This document shows positions 1-7,286 of a stretch of DNA of 64,000 nt, one piece after another (positions within the stretch are counted from its first letter, which is position 1; every line of letters begins with the position of its first letter). Source of the DNA: Sulfitobacter sp. W027 (GTDB lineage: Bacteria; Pseudomonadota; Alphaproteobacteria; Rhodobacterales; Rhodobacteraceae); assembly GCF_025143985.1 (NCBI RefSeq), contig NZ_CP083564.1, positions 1,923,501-1,987,500 on the forward strand, read 5' to 3'. Made by a program: the position numbers and the translations under genes. The notes below the pieces were generated by a model, which did not search any database, had not been told where the DNA came from, and worked only from the letters and a program-made list of their open reading frames with translations.

Positions 1-1550
1 GGATCAATCGGCTCACCGGAACTGAGCAGGGTCATATCGCTGATCCGCTCGCCCTGCGGCTTGGCGATGTCCATCTTGAAGCCCATGCCGCCCACGCGGA
101 CCATGTCGCCGCCCTGCTGGTAGTAGGGGTCGGGGTTGAACAGGTTATCGCCTACGTCCTCCAGCACGACCTTCAGGAATTCGCCCGTCATTTCCGTGCG
201 ATAAGCATTGGGATAGGTCATCGAAGTGACATTGAAAATGTCTTCGCGGGTGATGTCTTGGCCCGGCAGGATCGACGGCCCCCAGCGAACCCCGGGGCTG
301 AGCGCGATCTCGGCATCGCGCTCACTCAGCAGCGCGTCGCAGATGAGGTCGTCCCATGTCCCGTTGAAGTTGCCGCGCCGGTACAGCAGCGCGTCGGACT
401 GCCCGACCACATGGGTCAACTCGTCGAGATAGGGTGCACGCTGTACGTCGATGAGCTTTGCCACCTCCGCATCTGGCGTGATGAGGTCCGAGAAGATCGG
501 GATCAGCTTGTGCCGGATGCCCATCATCTTGCCGTCGCGCACGTCGAGGTCCACGCGCGAAACGAATTTCCCGTTCGATCCAGAGGCGATGATATGCGTC
601 TGCCCCACCAGCACCGGTTCGGGCAGCGCGTCATGGGTATGGCCCGAGAGGATTACGTCGATCCCTTTGACGATTCCGGCCATCTTCTTGTCGACATCGA
701 AACCATTGTGGCTCAGGCAAACGACCAGTTCAGCGCCCTGCGCGCGGACCTCATCGACCATCTCCTGCATATGTTCGTCGCGGATGCCAAAGGAGTATTC
801 AGGGAACATCCAGCCGGGGTTGGCGATGGGCATGTAAGGAAAGGCCTGCCCGATCACGGCGATCTTCACGCCGCCGCGCTCAAAGAATTCGTAGGGCTTG
901 AAGAGTTCCGCAGGCTCATCCCATTCCGCATCAAAGATGTTTTGGCCAAGCGCCGCGAAGGGCAACCCCTGCACGATCTCCTGCACCCGCTCAGACCCCA
1001 GCGTAAACTCCCAGTGGAAGGTCATCGCATCGGGCTTCAGCGCGTTCATCACGTTGACCATATCCTGACCTTCGGTCTTCAGGCAGGTCATCGAGCCGTG
1101 CCACGTATCCCCGCCGTCCAGAAGCAGCGCATCGGGGCGGTCGGCGCGGATCGCGTTCAGCACAGTCGCCACACGGTCCAGCCCGCCGACCTTGCCGTAG
1201 GCCTGCGCATGGGCGACGAAATCGTCATATGTCAGCGCGTAATCAAGCGGCGTGCCACCGCCGATGCCGTAGCGGATGCGGAAATCCTCGCCGGTGATAT
1301 GGGGCACCTTGCCGCGGTTCTCGCCCACGCCGATGTTGACCGAGGGCTCGCGGAAATAGATCGGCTTCAGTTGCGCATGAATGTCGGTGACATGCATCAG
1401 GGTCACATTGCCGAACTTCTCGAACTCCAAGAGCGCGTCCTGATCAAAGCGGTCCTGCGCCGCCAGCCGCGCCCAGTTGCCGAAGCCCGAGCCGCCGTAG
1501 ATGGAGGCCGCAGCCATGGACATTTGAAGAAAATCACGGCGAGACAGCAT
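1..1550 (-). CDS. soxB: SoxB, sulfate thiohydrolase (partial, C-terminus off window)
   Basis: SoxB hydrolyses the cysteine-S-sulfonate on SoxY to release sulfate in the periplasmic Sox pathway. The protein starts MLSRRDFLQMS, a twin-arginine-type leader, and continues with 5'-nucleotidase/metallophosphatase motifs: HVTDIHAQL, LLDGGDTWHGS, and a GHTHD motif further on. It is open to the left edge, so about 516 codons are visible and the C-terminus (about 50 residues in usual SoxB) is missing. It is the last visible gene of the leftward sox operon, after soxA. A long open frame antisense to it is a codon-bias shadow. Confidence 0.96.
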   Translation of the reverse strand, partial: MLSRRDFLQMSMAAASIYGGSGFGNWARLAAQDRFDQDALLEFEKFGNVTLMHVTDIHAQLKPIYFREPSVNIGVGENRGKVPHITGEDFRIRYGIGGGTPLDYALTYDDFVAHAQAYGKVGGLDRVATVLNAIRADRPDALLLDGGDTWHGSMTCLKTEGQDMVNVMNALKPDAMTFHWEFTLGSERVQEIVQGLPFAALGQNIFDAEWDEPAELFKPYEFFERGGVKIAVIGQAFPYMPIANPGWMFPEYSFGIRDEHMQEMVDEVRAQGAELVVCLSHNGFDVDKKMAGIVKGIDVILSGHTHDALPEPVLVGQTHIIASGSNGKFVSRVDLDVRDGKMMGIRHKLIPIFSDLITPDAEVAKLIDVQRAPYLDELTHVVGQSDALLYRRGNFNGTWDDLICDALLSERDAEIALSPGVRWGPSILPGQDITREDIFNVTSMTYPNAYRTEMTGEFLKVVLEDVGDNLFNPDPYYQQGGDMVRVGGMGFKMDIAKPQGERISDMTLLSSGEPID

Positions 1551-1583
1551 GTTACGCTCCAGCACTTAAAAACAGGGAAAGGC

Positions 1584-1607
1584 CCCGCCCCCGGTTTGGG
1601 GGGCGGG
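1584..1607. other. GC-rich hairpin in the soxA-soxB gap
   Basis: A 9-bp C/G stem (1584-1592 with 1599-1607) sits in the 88-bp gap between soxA and soxB. There is no T-run, so it is more likely a processing or attenuation hairpin that tunes soxB expression than a full terminator. This role is inferred. Confidence 0.4.
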
Positions 1608-1638
1608 ATCATGTCAGGCAAAAAGCCCGGATGTTAAA

Positions 1639-2487
1639 TCAGTTACGCACCGAAGGGGCTTCGACCGACAGGCCGTTGCCGCGGCTGGCGACGTAAAGCT
1701 CAAGGGCCACGAACTCGGGGCTGCCGGGGCTGAAGGTCTCGGCCCGAGTGTCGCGGATGCAGCCTTTGAAACGGGCGTGGCTGCTGTTGAGCTTGGTGTT
1801 CTTCAGACGGTAGACCGGAAAGCCGTTGATCTGACCCTGGCTCAGATGGTCGGCGCGGATCATGTTGCCGTAGTTGTCCTCATGGCAATTGGCGCAGCTC
1901 AGCTCCAACTGACCGTAGCGGGTGTAGTACATCTCCTTGCCCTGTTCCCAAACGCTCTGGGCCGGGCCGTCGATGGCCACGTTGACCGGCATGCCGCGCG
2001 ACTGGACCGAGATCAGCGCCTCCATCGCAGTCATGTCTCCGCCGTCGTATTTCCACGGCTCGGCGCCCATCTGGGTTTCGCGGCAGTCGTTGATCTGCAT
2101 CGCAAGCGTGCGGACCTCGCCCGCCTCTTCGTTCCATTTGGGATAGACGGCGCGGACGCCTTCCATCGATTCCACGTCATTGTGACAAGACGCGCAGGAC
2201 TTGCCCTCGCTGCCCTCTGCCGTGTCCCAAACCGCTTGGGCTTGGTCGACAAAGATCATGCCGGGGTTGTCGAAATCGTCCATCTGAGTTTGTTGCGTCT
2301 CATCCGAGCGGAAGCGCCAGCCAGACATGATTTCCGGCAAAGCCCCCTCAAGATGCGCAGGCGCATCGGTCTTGGTCACCATCTCGATCTCGCCGTTGAC
2401 GACAAGCTCGGCCTCCTCATCGGCCATCCCCAGCATGGGGGCGGCCACCAAAAGCGCCGCGACCGCGGTCATTGCCTTGAATTTCAT
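1639..2487 (-). CDS. soxA: SoxA, dihaem c-type cytochrome
   Basis: SoxA pairs with SoxX to form the periplasmic cytochrome that oxidatively joins thiosulfate to the SoxY cysteine. The 282-aa protein has a Sec signal (MKFKAMTAVAALLVAAPM), two haem-binding motifs CASCH (98-102) and CANCH (198-202), and the conserved FKGCIRDTRAE with Cys243, the position of the persulfide-modified haem ligand in known SoxA. It is therefore a dihaem type. The start at 2487 follows a good Shine-Dalgarno (GGGAGGA). An upstream in-frame start at 2511 lacks one and would precede the signal peptide. Confidence 0.96.
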   Translation of the reverse strand: MKFKAMTAVAALLVAAPMLGMADEEAELVVNGEIEMVTKTDAPAHLEGALPEIMSGWRFRSDETQQTQMDDFDNPGMIFVDQAQAVWDTAEGSEGKSCASCHNDVESMEGVRAVYPKWNEEAGEVRTLAMQINDCRETQMGAEPWKYDGGDMTAMEALISVQSRGMPVNVAIDGPAQSVWEQGKEMYYTRYGQLELSCANCHEDNYGNMIRADHLSQGQINGFPVYRLKNTKLNSSHARFKGCIRDTRAETFSPGSPEFVALELYVASRGNGLSVEAPSVRN

Positions 2488-2528
2488 GTCTTTCCTCCCT
2501 GTTCCACGCACGGTTGGCTGACGCGGGG

Positions 2529-2858
2529 TCAGCCAACCGTGATAGATTTGACTTCTTCGTAGACAGAACCGTCGTCATCGTACCAAGTGAATTTGAAGTC
2601 GCCGGCCTCAGGCACAGTGGCGTCAAATTCGAAATAAGGGTTGGTCGACATCGCCGGTTCCATCTTCACGTCGATCACGCTCTCGCCGTTGAACTCAGCT
2701 GTGAAGCGGTTGATGATCGAACGCGGGATGACATTGCCGTCGCCGTCTTTGCGCTGGCCCGATTCCATCGGGTGGCTGATCAGGGTCTTGATCGTGATGA
2801 CCTCACCTGCTTCGGCTTTTTTCGGCACTTTGACGCGAGGGGTTACACCTTCTGCCAT
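2529..2858 (-). CDS. soxZ: SoxZ, thiosulfate carrier subunit
   Basis: SoxZ is the partner of SoxY in the SoxYZ carrier complex. The 109-aa protein begins MAEGVTPRVKVPKK and has the all-beta pattern of the family, including the ISHPMESGQRKD segment seen in SoxZ proteins. It has no signal peptide, as expected, because SoxYZ is exported as a complex using the SoxY Tat leader. It lies between soxY and soxA in the usual X-Y-Z-A-B order. Confidence 0.96.
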   Translation of the reverse strand: MAEGVTPRVKVPKKAEAGEVITIKTLISHPMESGQRKDGDGNVIPRSIINRFTAEFNGESVIDVKMEPAMSTNPYFEFDATVPEAGDFKFTWYDDDGSVYEEVKSITVG

Positions 2859-2891
2859 TTTGAAAACTCCTAAAAATTGGGGCGCGCGGGC

Positions 2892-3311
2892 TTAGCCGCC
2901 GCAGCCGCCGATTGTGACTTTGATCTCTGCGCTGGTGCGGGCAAAGGTGCCGTCTTCCAGCTTGGCGATGGCGACAACGTCTTGGGTCGTGGCCAAACGA
3001 ATGCGGGTGGAGGCACTGCGCGAACCGGCCAAGGGGCCAAAGTTGAAGGTGCCCACGGGCGGGGTCGGGTTGCCAGTGGCCAGCACCATGATCGCAGACG
3101 CACCGGGCGCTTCGACCGAGATTGGCACGGTGTTGCCATTTTCCGCGATCTCAGGCGCAGTCAGGGTCACGCCGGTGTCGGCCATATCGGCCCCGCCGGT
3201 GAATTCCGCAATCAGCTCGTCAACCGTGGCGGCAGAAGCCCCCACGGGCAGCATGGTCAGCGCCACGGCTCCAAGGCCGAGGCCGAAAGTTTCACGTCTT
3301 GAGAAGTTCAT
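2892..3311 (-). CDS. soxY: SoxY, covalent sulfur carrier
   Basis: SoxY carries sulfur intermediates on a C-terminal cysteine. The 139-aa protein has a Tat leader (NFSRRETFGLGLGAVAL) and ends in the diagnostic GGCGG arm with Cys137 as the carrier residue. It lies 33 bp upstream of soxZ on the same strand, and the intergenic run 'aggagttttc' supplies the soxZ ribosome site. Confidence 0.97.
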   Translation of the reverse strand: MNFSRRETFGLGLGAVALTMLPVGASAATVDELIAEFTGGADMADTGVTLTAPEIAENGNTVPISVEAPGASAIMVLATGNPTPPVGTFNFGPLAGSRSASTRIRLATTQDVVAIAKLEDGTFARTSAEIKVTIGGCGG

Positions 3312-3425
3312 CTCTCATCTCCTTATGCGTCAGCGGCGCTCTGCACCGTTATTCCATTGCCGCGGTGCGCTGACCGCGATGATCTGTCGAGCCGTCCGCG
3401 GCCCCTAGGCCGGGAAGCCTCGGCG

Positions 3426-3899
3426 TTACTCTTTCAACGTGACCAAGAACGCCACGATATCTTCGATCTGCTGAGCGTCCAACAGAGGCGGCAGCGGCTC
3501 AGACCCGGCCTTGCCGGTGAAACCATCGCCGGGGCGGATGTACCCGCTTGTCTTGTAGTAGGAGGGCATCATCGAGCCTTCGAAGGTCATTTTGCTATTG
3601 GCGACAATGCCGCGCAGCTCTGCCTCTGACCAGCGGTCGCCCGCCCCGTCGAGCATTGGGCCGATCTCCCCTTGGAAGGGCACATCGCTCAGCGCACCCA
3701 ACTGGTGACAGGCCACGCAGTTGCCGGCCTTCTTGTTGCCAACGATGGCGGCACCATTGGCAGCATCCCCCGGTGTTCCGGTCAGCGATTGTTCAACCGA
3801 ACCGTAATCATCATAGGTCACGTCGGCAGGTGCCACGGTTTCAGCGGCGGCCAGAACAGGCGCGCCCGACACAATTGCGGCGGCGATCCATCTCATCAT
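3426..3899 (-). CDS. soxX: SoxX, monohaem c-type cytochrome
   Basis: SoxX transfers electrons from SoxA to small cytochromes. The 157-aa protein has a Sec signal (MMRWIAAAIVSGAPVLAAAE) and a single CVACH haem motif (61-65). MPSYY in the later half is a plausible axial Met. The start at 3899 is set by the GGGAGGA ribosome site 8-9 nt upstream. It is the first gene of the soxXYZAB run, and the gap upstream carries a perfect 7+7 dyad, a candidate SoxR site. Confidence 0.95.
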   Translation of the reverse strand: MMRWIAAAIVSGAPVLAAAETVAPADVTYDDYGSVEQSLTGTPGDAANGAAIVGNKKAGNCVACHQLGALSDVPFQGEIGPMLDGAGDRWSEAELRGIVANSKMTFEGSMMPSYYKTSGYIRPGDGFTGKAGSEPLPPLLDAQQIEDIVAFLVTLKE

Positions 3900-3987
3900 C
3901 GAAAACTTCCTCCCAGTGCCGATCACGGTGATGTGTGATCCGGTTTACCTGACCCTAAGACAGGGATGCGGCGCGGCGCAACAACAA

Positions 3988-4003
3988 ATTCAAACTTTTG
4001 AAT
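3988..4003. promoter_or_regulatory. candidate SoxR operator, soxW/soxX gap
   Basis: A perfect inverted repeat ATTCAAA-CT-TTTGAAT lies in the 136-bp gap upstream of soxX. SoxR of Paracoccus pantotrophus is known to bind the soxS-soxV and soxW-soxX gaps. The same TTCAA half-site recurs in the soxS/soxV gap here. Binding itself is inferred. Confidence 0.65.
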
Positions 4004-4035
4004 AGCTTTACATCCGCGCTGCTGTTTTTCACGGG

Positions 4036-4620
4036 TTAATCCGTGCTGCCATTGTTGCGCTCTTGGATCATCCGCGCGTGGTAGCGTTGGAAATCTTCCT
4101 CGCTTTCAAGCGCATAACGTTCTTCATTGACCCAAGTGAGCATATCCAGCGTCGTGCCCTTGCCAAAGGCACCCGGCATCACCGCCACCGCCGCCTGCGG
4201 CGCGGTCGTGTCTTCGGCCACCTCTTGGGGCAAGAACATCAACGTCGGGGTAAAGAGAATCCCCCATTTCCGCGCCATCTGCTTTTCCGAGAGGGTCTCA
4301 CCATCGAAATCGGTCACTTCGATGTCCCCATGCAGGTTGAGCTGCACGACGAAGTAATTCTCTTCGATATAGCCGCCGATTTCGGGGGCGGGATAGACCT
4401 CCTCGTGCATCTTGGTACAGTAGATGCAGCCGCGCTGTTCGAACATTAGCATCAGGCGCTTGTCTTCGGCGTTGGCCTCCTCCAAATCCTCGCGCAGGTC
4501 TTTGAAGGTGTCGCGCATCCACGGCGTCTTGTGCAGACCGTCGTCGCCCAGTTCCGCGGCGGCCAATGGCCATGCCAGCAGCATTGCAGCGGCTGCGGCC
4601 CCTATCCTAGCGATCATCAT
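4036..4620 (-). CDS. soxW: SoxW, periplasmic thioredoxin
   Basis: SoxW is a thioredoxin-like protein kept reduced by SoxV. It supplies electrons for keeping SoxY and other Sox thiols active. The 194-aa protein has a signal peptide (MMIARIGAAAAAMLLAWPLA) and the redox motif CIYC (65-68), followed by a thioredoxin-fold region with the cis-Pro segment FTPTLMFL. A strong AAGGAGG ribosome site precedes the start. It follows soxV with a 22-bp gap. Confidence 0.93.
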   Translation of the reverse strand: MMIARIGAAAAAMLLAWPLAAAELGDDGLHKTPWMRDTFKDLREDLEEANAEDKRLMLMFEQRGCIYCTKMHEEVYPAPEIGGYIEENYFVVQLNLHGDIEVTDFDGETLSEKQMARKWGILFTPTLMFLPQEVAEDTTAPQAAVAVMPGAFGKGTTLDMLTWVNEERYALESEEDFQRYHARMIQERNNGSTD

Positions 4621-4642
4621 ATCGGCGTCCTCCTTGTTGCGG

Positions 4643-5380
4643 TTACCCTAACGTCGTGAAGCTGGGGAACCAACGGATCATTGCATCCGCGATCAACTGC
4701 ACCCCGCCTGTCACGATCAGCACGGCAAAGAGGATCAGCATGACCCCCATCGCCTTTTCCACCTTTTGGACCAGCGCCATATGCCGCGCCGCCCAGTTGA
4801 GAAACGGCTTTGCAAACAGCGCCGCGACCACGAAGGGCGCGGTCATCCCCGCGCCATAGGCCGCCAACAGCAGCCCACCCCGCGTGATGTCACCCATGCC
4901 CGAGGCAATCATCAAGATCGCCGCCAGTGCCGGGCCCACACAGGGCGTCCAGCCAAAGCCAAAGGCCAGCCCCATCACATAAGCGCCCCAGATCGACGTG
5001 GGCTTGCCACCGCCCTCCAGCCGCGCCTCGCGGTAAAGCAGCGGCACTTTGATGACGCCTAGAAAATGCAGACCAAAGACCAGCAGGATCGCCGCCGCCA
5101 CCCAGCTCAGCGGTTCAAGGTACTGGGTAAACACCTGCCCCAAGGCCGTGGCCCCCATGCCCAGCAGCACAAAGATCGTCGTCACCCCAAGCGCAAAGAG
5201 CACCGATGACAGCACCAACCGCCGCTGCGCCCCCGGCGCAATCGCGCCGTCGCCGCGCAATTCGGTCACGCTGAGCCCTGCCATATAGCTCAGATAGAAC
5301 GGCACCATCGGCAGAATACAGGGGGTAAAGAAGCTGAGCAGCCCCGCCAGAAGCGCACCTGCATAGGTGATGTCGAACAT
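4643..5380 (-). CDS. soxV: SoxV, CcdA-like thiol electron carrier
   Basis: SoxV is a CcdA/DsbD-type inner-membrane protein that moves reductant from cytoplasmic thioredoxin to periplasmic SoxW. The 245-aa protein has about six membrane segments and the two conserved cysteine motifs FFTPCILPM (Cys21) and GWTPCVGP (Cys147). It is the first leftward gene from the divergent soxS/soxV promoter region. Confidence 0.94.
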   Translation of the reverse strand: MFDITYAGALLAGLLSFFTPCILPMVPFYLSYMAGLSVTELRGDGAIAPGAQRRLVLSSVLFALGVTTIFVLLGMGATALGQVFTQYLEPLSWVAAAILLVFGLHFLGVIKVPLLYREARLEGGGKPTSIWGAYVMGLAFGFGWTPCVGPALAAILMIASGMGDITRGGLLLAAYGAGMTAPFVVAALFAKPFLNWAARHMALVQKVEKAMGVMLILFAVLIVTGGVQLIADAMIRWFPSFTTLG

Positions 5381-5416
5381 GTTACCCCCTGCCCGCGCCG
5401 ACGAAATCCGCCGCGC

Positions 5417-5438
5417 TTGAACAATTCACATATTCAAA
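5417..5438. promoter_or_regulatory. candidate SoxR operator, soxS/soxV gap
   Basis: TTGAA (5417-5421) and ATTCAAA (5432-5438) form an imperfect inverted repeat in the gap between the divergent soxV and soxS. It shares the ATTCAAA half-site with the soxX upstream dyad. This is inference from symmetry and position only. Confidence 0.5.
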
Positions 5439-5477
5439 TTACGTTGAGTGTTGTCCAAACGTCAATCAGGCAAGCCG

Positions 5478-5840
5478 ATGATCCGCATAATGACCGCCCT
5501 GAGCCTCGCGGCTCTAACCGCCCTGCCCGCCTTGGCTGTGGAATTGGTCATGGTCGAACAACCCGGCTGCATCTATTGCGAACGCTGGGATGAAGAGATC
5601 GCCCCTGCCTACCCCAAAACAGCCGAAGGTGAATTCGCCCCGCTGCGCCGCGTCGACATCTCGGCGGTCGAGGATAGCGTCACCCCCCAGCGCGCGGTGG
5701 TCTTTACGCCGACCTTCCTGCTGGTTGATGATGACGCCGAACTGGGCCGTCTCGAAGGCTACCCCGGAGCGGAATTTTTCTGGCCGATGCTGAATATGCT
5801 ATTACGCGACAAGACTGATTTCAAGGAACTGACCGAATGA
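5478..5840 (+). CDS. soxS: SoxS, periplasmic thioredoxin-like activator
   Basis: SoxS is a periplasmic thiol reductase that reactivates SoxYZ in Paracoccus. The preferred start at 5478 gives 120 aa with a typical signal peptide (MIRIMTALSLAALTALPALA). An in-frame ATG at 5448 would put ten polar residues before it. The redox pair is CIYC (31-34), and FTPTFLLVD has the cis-Pro of the fold. The stop codon overlaps the soxR start. Confidence 0.88.
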   Translation: MIRIMTALSLAALTALPALAVELVMVEQPGCIYCERWDEEIAPAYPKTAEGEFAPLRRVDISAVEDSVTPQRAVVFTPTFLLVDDDAELGRLEGYPGAEFFWPMLNMLLRDKTDFKELTE

Positions 5841-6175
5841 CAGCCCTGCCCGTGATTACCCCCGACATGTCCGAAGAGGACATGGACCGGATGCTGACCA
5901 ACGCCGTGACCGCGTCAAATTTTCTCAAAGCGATCAGCCATGAGGGGCGGTTGATGATCCTGTGTCACCTCGTTTCGGGTGAAAAGTCGGTGAGCGAGTT
6001 GGAAGCCCTGCTGTCGACCCGGCAAGCCGCCGTATCGCAGCAACTCTCGCGCCTCAGGCTCGAAGGGCTGGTGACCCCGCGCCGGGACGGTAAAACGATC
6101 TACTACAAGCTGGCCGATGACCGCCCGCGCAAAATGCTGGAGCTGGTCTACGAATTGTTCTGCAAGGATGATTGA
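5837..6175 (+). CDS. soxR: SoxR, ArsR-family sulfur-responsive repressor
   Basis: SoxR is an ArsR/SmtB winged-helix repressor of sox genes. The 112-aa protein has the recognition helix region STRQAAVSQQLSRLRLEG and two cysteines, Cys43 (ILCHL) and Cys109 (LFCKDD). Their spacing of 66 residues equals that of Cys41/Cys107 in Rhodobacter SqrR, which forms a tetrasulfide bridge with reactive sulfur species, so the same sensing mode is likely. It overlaps soxS by 4 nt and is not the redox SoxR of the MerR family. Confidence 0.93.
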   Translation: MTALPVITPDMSEEDMDRMLTNAVTASNFLKAISHEGRLMILCHLVSGEKSVSELEALLSTRQAAVSQQLSRLRLEGLVTPRRDGKTIYYKLADDRPRKMLELVYELFCKDD

Positions 6176-7226
6176 GCTTCTGGGCCAGCCGCTGACCGCC
6201 GCCCTCTTGGGTGGATTGGGCGGCGTATTGCTGGGCCTTGCCGCACGATTGGGACGGTTCTGCACTTTAGGCGCAATCGAAGATCTGTTCTACGGCGGCT
6301 CCAGCCACCGGATGCGGATGTGGGGCTTGGCGATCGGTGTGGCGATGCTGGGCAGTTTCACCCTTGGCGGGTTTGGCCTGATCAACATCGACCGCGCCTT
6401 TCACCTGACCATCGCCTTCTCTTGGGCGCCCGCGATCTTTGGCGGGCTGATCTTCGGCTATGGCATGGCGCTGGCAGGCACCTGCGGCTTTGGCGCTTTG
6501 GCGCGGCTTGGCGGGGGTGATTTGCGGGCCTTTGTCATCGTCTTGGTCATGGGGCTTACGGCCTTTGCCGTGCTCTCTGGCCCTCTCGCCCCGGCGCGCG
6601 TGTTTCTCTTCCCCCGGCAATTGAACGCAGGCCCGCCCGATGGCATTGCCCATGCGCTTTCCGCACTCACGGGCGGATCGGTGGCAATGATCGGTGTGGC
6701 TTTGGGGATGGTGATCTGCGCCCTTATGCTGAGCGCCCGCAGCTTTCGCCGTGACTTCCGTATGGTCTTCTGGAGCGTGATCGCCGGTCTCGCCATCGTA
6801 TCAGGCTGGGCGGGCACGGCGTGGCTTGCACAGACCGGCTTTGGCACCCAGACGCTCATGTCTCACAGCTATGCCGCCCCCGTGGGAGAGACACTGCTCT
6901 ATGCGATGCAGGGGTCGGTCCGTCCGCTCAGCTTTGGCATCGGCTCTGTCTCGGGTGTCTGGGCCGGCGCTTTCCTCGGCTCTCTCTGGCAGGGGCATTT
7001 CCGTTGGGAGGCCTGCGAAGACCCACGCGAACTGCGCCGCCAGATATTCGGTGCCGGGCTTATGGGCGCAGGCGCGGTGCTCGCTATGGGCTGCACCATC
7101 GGGCAAGGCATCTCGGCCATCTCGGTCTTGGCTTTCAGCGGGCCTGTAACCTTGGCGTCGATCTTTGCGGGGGCCGCGATCGGCCTGCGCCAACTGATTG
7201 TCGGATTTCGCAACAACCCGATCTAG
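6168..7226 (+). CDS. soxT: YeeE/YedE-family sulfur transporter (SoxT-like)
   Basis: This is a membrane protein of the YeeE/TsuA family, which conducts thiosulfate or other sulfur anions. The start at 6168 (MIELLGQPLT) overlaps the soxR end, giving 352 aa with about nine membrane segments. Conserved cysteine motifs of the family are present: GRFCTLGAI, AGTCGFGALARLGGGD and AMGCTIGQGISA. Coupling to soxSR supports a role in thiosulfate import or sulfur export. Whether it moves substrate in or out is not visible. Confidence 0.85.
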   Translation: MIELLGQPLTAALLGGLGGVLLGLAARLGRFCTLGAIEDLFYGGSSHRMRMWGLAIGVAMLGSFTLGGFGLINIDRAFHLTIAFSWAPAIFGGLIFGYGMALAGTCGFGALARLGGGDLRAFVIVLVMGLTAFAVLSGPLAPARVFLFPRQLNAGPPDGIAHALSALTGGSVAMIGVALGMVICALMLSARSFRRDFRMVFWSVIAGLAIVSGWAGTAWLAQTGFGTQTLMSHSYAAPVGETLLYAMQGSVRPLSFGIGSVSGVWAGAFLGSLWQGHFRWEACEDPRELRRQIFGAGLMGAGAVLAMGCTIGQGISAISVLAFSGPVTLASIFAGAAIGLRQLIVGFRNNPI

Positions 7227-7286
7227 CGTCATAAAACCGTGACAGTCTTGGTGCAGATGAAGGCCAGCCAAGTCACCAGAGGAAGC

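Noticed and set aside
258..1637. 459-codon open frame on the + strand
   Set aside because: Lies entirely antisense to soxB; its product is rich in His/Arg/Leu without domains, typical of high-GC codon-bias shadow.
5837..6175. Redox-sensing SoxR of the MerR family
   Set aside because: The sequence is ArsR-type, with no iron-sulfur cysteine cluster; it is the sulfur-oxidation SoxR.
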